Shown here: positions 4,038 to 5,730 of the stretch, piece by piece
Layout of the letters: each line of letters begins with the position of its first letter
How positions within the stretch are numbered: the first letter of the stretch is position 1
From: Methylococcaceae bacterium
GTDB taxonomy: Bacteria; Pseudomonadota; Gammaproteobacteria; Methylococcales; Methylococcaceae
DNA length: 5,730 bases
NCBI GenBank assembly: GCA_012026715.1
Contig: VEPB01000500.1
Coordinates: forward strand, 1-5,730
Direction: 5' to 3'
Position numbers and translations under genes: made by a program
The notes under the pieces: generated by a model
What the model was told of the DNA's origin: nothing
The model's database searches: none
Seen by the model: the letters and a program-made list of their open reading frames with translations, nothing else

Positions 4038-5730
4038 TCAGAAATTCCAGCGATAGCCGGCGCTGAAGAAATAGCCGGTGGTGTCGTTGCGATCGCGCAC
4101 CAAGTGATCGCTCCATTCAAAACCGCCTTCGAGTTCGGTGCTCAACGACTTGAGAACGTTGTAAGTCATCCTCAGAGCCGGCCGGACCCGCACCATTTCA
4201 CTGCCATTCCAGCCGCTGTACGCCGTGTAATAATCGACGCGCAAACGCGGGTCGACGCGCAACTGCTGATCGATGGGATAACGACCATCCATATACATGG
4301 AAATGATGTTGGGGCCCTTGTTGTTATTGTTGTCGTAGTAGCGCAGCCCCAGCGTCCAGATATCCCCGGGCGCGATCAATCCATTGCCGATCAACTGAGC
4401 GGAATAGGAAAACTGGTCGCCGGTCCCCATCATCAGGTTGCCCAGATTGGTCGCCAGAATTCCCGGAATATCCGCGCAGATATTGATCGGATTGCTACCG
4501 GACATATTGGACCACATGGCATCGGCATTGAGCTGAAGCTTATCGGCGACCGGAACGATACCGCCGATGGTGGCGGTCTTCAGATTGCCGGAAGTCTTGA
4601 CAACCAGTTCCTGACGCCTTTGATTCAGCCGCGCCTCGCATGCCAGGCGGGCATTGAGCTCGAATATGCTCTCGGAACCGGTGGCCTGCGGAACGATTCC
4701 CGCAGCCTGCAGCACATAATCGAGATTGCTCGTCCCCAATATGGGTGTCCGGTGGTAATCGATGTTGGCGTGCAATATGGCACCGCCGTCAAAATTCCAA
4801 TTCCCCCAGGCCTGCAAGATATTCAGTTCGCGGAACAGAATGTCGTAGTCGATCTGGGTGAATACCGGGTGCACCGGATGCTGGTAGCGCATCTCGCCGC
4901 CAATGGCCCGGCGATCGGTCCGATGGCTACGATTGTCGTCCTGGTTGATGATGTAGGCGTTTCCGGCCCAGTAATCCGCGAACGGCCCGAAGTCCAGACT
5001 CAGCCCATAAAACGACAGGTTGGGATCACCGTTGGTGGCGCGGAACGGCCGCACCGGAAAACCGCCGACCATATTGACCTGAAACTGGGGGTGAAATTTA
5101 TAGCTCAACAACCCCCCGTCGAATCGGCCCAGCACGCCGCCGGTACTGCGCGTCTGCCGACCCAGTCGGGTTGACAGCCCCGTCGGCCGATCGTTGAGAT
5201 CCAGATAAAAATTGCTGACCCGGAATTGGTTATAGGTCTGCCGGTTGGTCTCGTCGTGATGAATGAAATCATCCCGGTAACGTCCATCAAAGCGGCCTCG
5301 CACGTCCATCCGATCAGTGCGAACGCGACCGTTCAAGCTGAAATTGTTCAACAGCAGCGAAGTATCCATGGTGGAATGATCCTGGTAATCCGAGATCATG
5401 CCGCCCTGATAGTAGTATTGCGAAATGGCGCCATTGAGTTCCCAGCGCTTGCCGGATTCGCCACCCACTTTTTCCTTGCCATTCTTCGCCAGTTTTTCCT
5501 TTTCCTTCTTGCTGGCGTTTTCAAGCCCGACAATACGCTGCTTGACGCGGTTGGCGCCCTCCCCCTTGGGAAACAGCACGAGAAACCGCTCGTATTCCTG
5601 CCGGGCGCGCCAACCCTGACCCAGCCGTTCGCGGGCCAGACCCAGCATCTCCACCGCTTCGGCTTTATTTTCCGGATCGCCGGTTTGTTCCACCTTCGAA
5701 TAGAAATTTAAGGCAGCCGGCCAATCTTCC
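4038..5730 (-). CDS. Outer-membrane beta-barrel protein with TPR-like N-terminal region, porin-type (5' end outside window)
   Basis: Probably the outer-membrane partner of the cytochrome encoded downstream. The frame is open from the window edge (first full codon ends at 5729) through 563 codons to TGA at 4038-4040. A GTG at 5693 could be read as a start, but the frame continues before it with TPR-like sequence, so the real start lies upstream. Visible residues 1-70 look like one to two TPR helices, including a stretch ending EYERFLVLFPKGEGANR. Residues 72-94 are a Lys/Glu-rich linker. Residues 95-563 show alternating polar/aromatic strands, about 20 by eye, separated by Asp/Asn/Gly-rich turns. 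A conserved-looking LGRQ (189-192) and GVLGRFDGG (197-205) lie in the early barrel. The last strand, TGYFFSAGYRWNF, ends in Phe, the usual signal for barrel assembly by BamA. The signal peptide is not visible. MtrB/PioB-type porins hold a cytochrome in their lumen; whether this protein does so is inferred from context, not from a recognised family signature. Confidence 0.88.
   Translation of the reverse strand, partial: EDWPAALNFYSKVEQTGDPENKAEAVEMLGLARERLGQGWRARQEYERFLVLFPKGEGANRVKQRIVGLENASKKEKEKLAKNGKEKVGGESGKRWELNGAISQYYYQGGMISDYQDHSTMDTSLLLNNFSLNGRVRTDRMDVRGRFDGRYRDDFIHHDETNRQTYNQFRVSNFYLDLNDRPTGLSTRLGRQTRSTGGVLGRFDGGLLSYKFHPQFQVNMVGGFPVRPFRATNGDPNLSFYGLSLDFGPFADYWAGNAYIINQDDNRSHRTDRRAIGGEMRYQHPVHPVFTQIDYDILFRELNILQAWGNWNFDGGAILHANIDYHRTPILGTSNLDYVLQAAGIVPQATGSESIFELNARLACEARLNQRRQELVVKTSGNLKTATIGGIVPVADKLQLNADAMWSNMSGSNPINICADIPGILATNLGNLMMGTGDQFSYSAQLIGNGLIAPGDIWTLGLRYYDNNNNKGPNIISMYMDGRYPIDQQLRVDPRLRVDYYTAYSGWNGSEMVRVRPALRMTYNVLKSLSTELEGGFEWSDHLVRDRNDTTGYFFSAGYRWNF
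5448..5516 (-). other. Lys/Glu-rich linker between TPR region and barrel
   Basis: Visible residues 72-94 are dominated by Lys, Glu, Gly and Ser (for example SKKEKEKLAK). The segment separates the helical TPR-like part from the first barrel strand (KRWELNGAI). It is probably a flexible or helical tether on the periplasmic side. Confidence 0.6.

Noticed and set aside
3917..4120. Small minus-strand frame of 67 codons overlapping the barrel 3' end
   Set aside because: It overlaps the barrel coding region in another frame, crosses the first terminator hairpin, and has no ribosome-binding site or recognisable features.
4104..5174. Plus-strand frame of 356 codons opposite the barrel gene
   Set aside because: The minus-strand frame has clear barrel strands and a proper C-terminal Phe. 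The plus-strand product shows no recognisable domain and has no upstream signals.
5691..5693. GTG as the start of the barrel gene
   Set aside because: The frame stays open upstream to the window edge and encodes a TPR-like helix (PAALNFYSKVEQ) running straight through this codon. No signal peptide follows the GTG.

Overview
The window carries two genes, both on the minus strand and both running off an end of the window. No RNA gene, mobile element, CRISPR array or plus-strand gene can be supported. GC-rich DNA, Sec-type export, an outer-membrane barrel and a huge c-type cytochrome point to a Gram-negative bacterium, probably a Pseudomonadota. Iron-oxidising, iron-reducing or methanotrophic relatives are plausible, but the sequence does not fix the taxon.

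Right part (5730 to 4038, minus): the C-terminal 563 codons of an outer-membrane protein. A TPR-like helical segment leads through a short Lys/Glu-rich linker into a long beta-barrel domain of roughly 20 strands that ends in Phe. The true start lies outside the window.

Middle (4037 to 3727): a 311-bp non-coding gap. It holds two terminator-like hairpins on the minus strand (3996-4018 and 3843-3878), then a perfect 11-bp inverted repeat (3809-3832) in the region leading to the next gene.

Left part (3726 to 1, minus): one uninterrupted frame of 1242 codons. It starts with a Sec signal peptide and encodes the N-terminal part of a giant multihaem cytochrome c. I count 35 haem-binding motifs (32 CXXCH and 3 CX4CH), and the gene is still open at base 1. 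Each motif is preceded, 6 to 22 residues upstream, by a non-motif histidine, a candidate distal axial ligand. The motifs alternate strictly between two module types along the whole visible length, so the protein looks like a chain of about 17.5 di-haem repeats of about 70 residues.

Together the genes suggest a porin-cytochrome conduit: a periplasmic (or exported) haem wire paired with an outer-membrane barrel carrying a periplasmic TPR arm, moving electrons across the envelope. The pairing and direction of electron flow are inferred from gene order and protein type. The large plus-strand open frames, including one of 702 codons, are codon-register shadows of the cytochrome gene.
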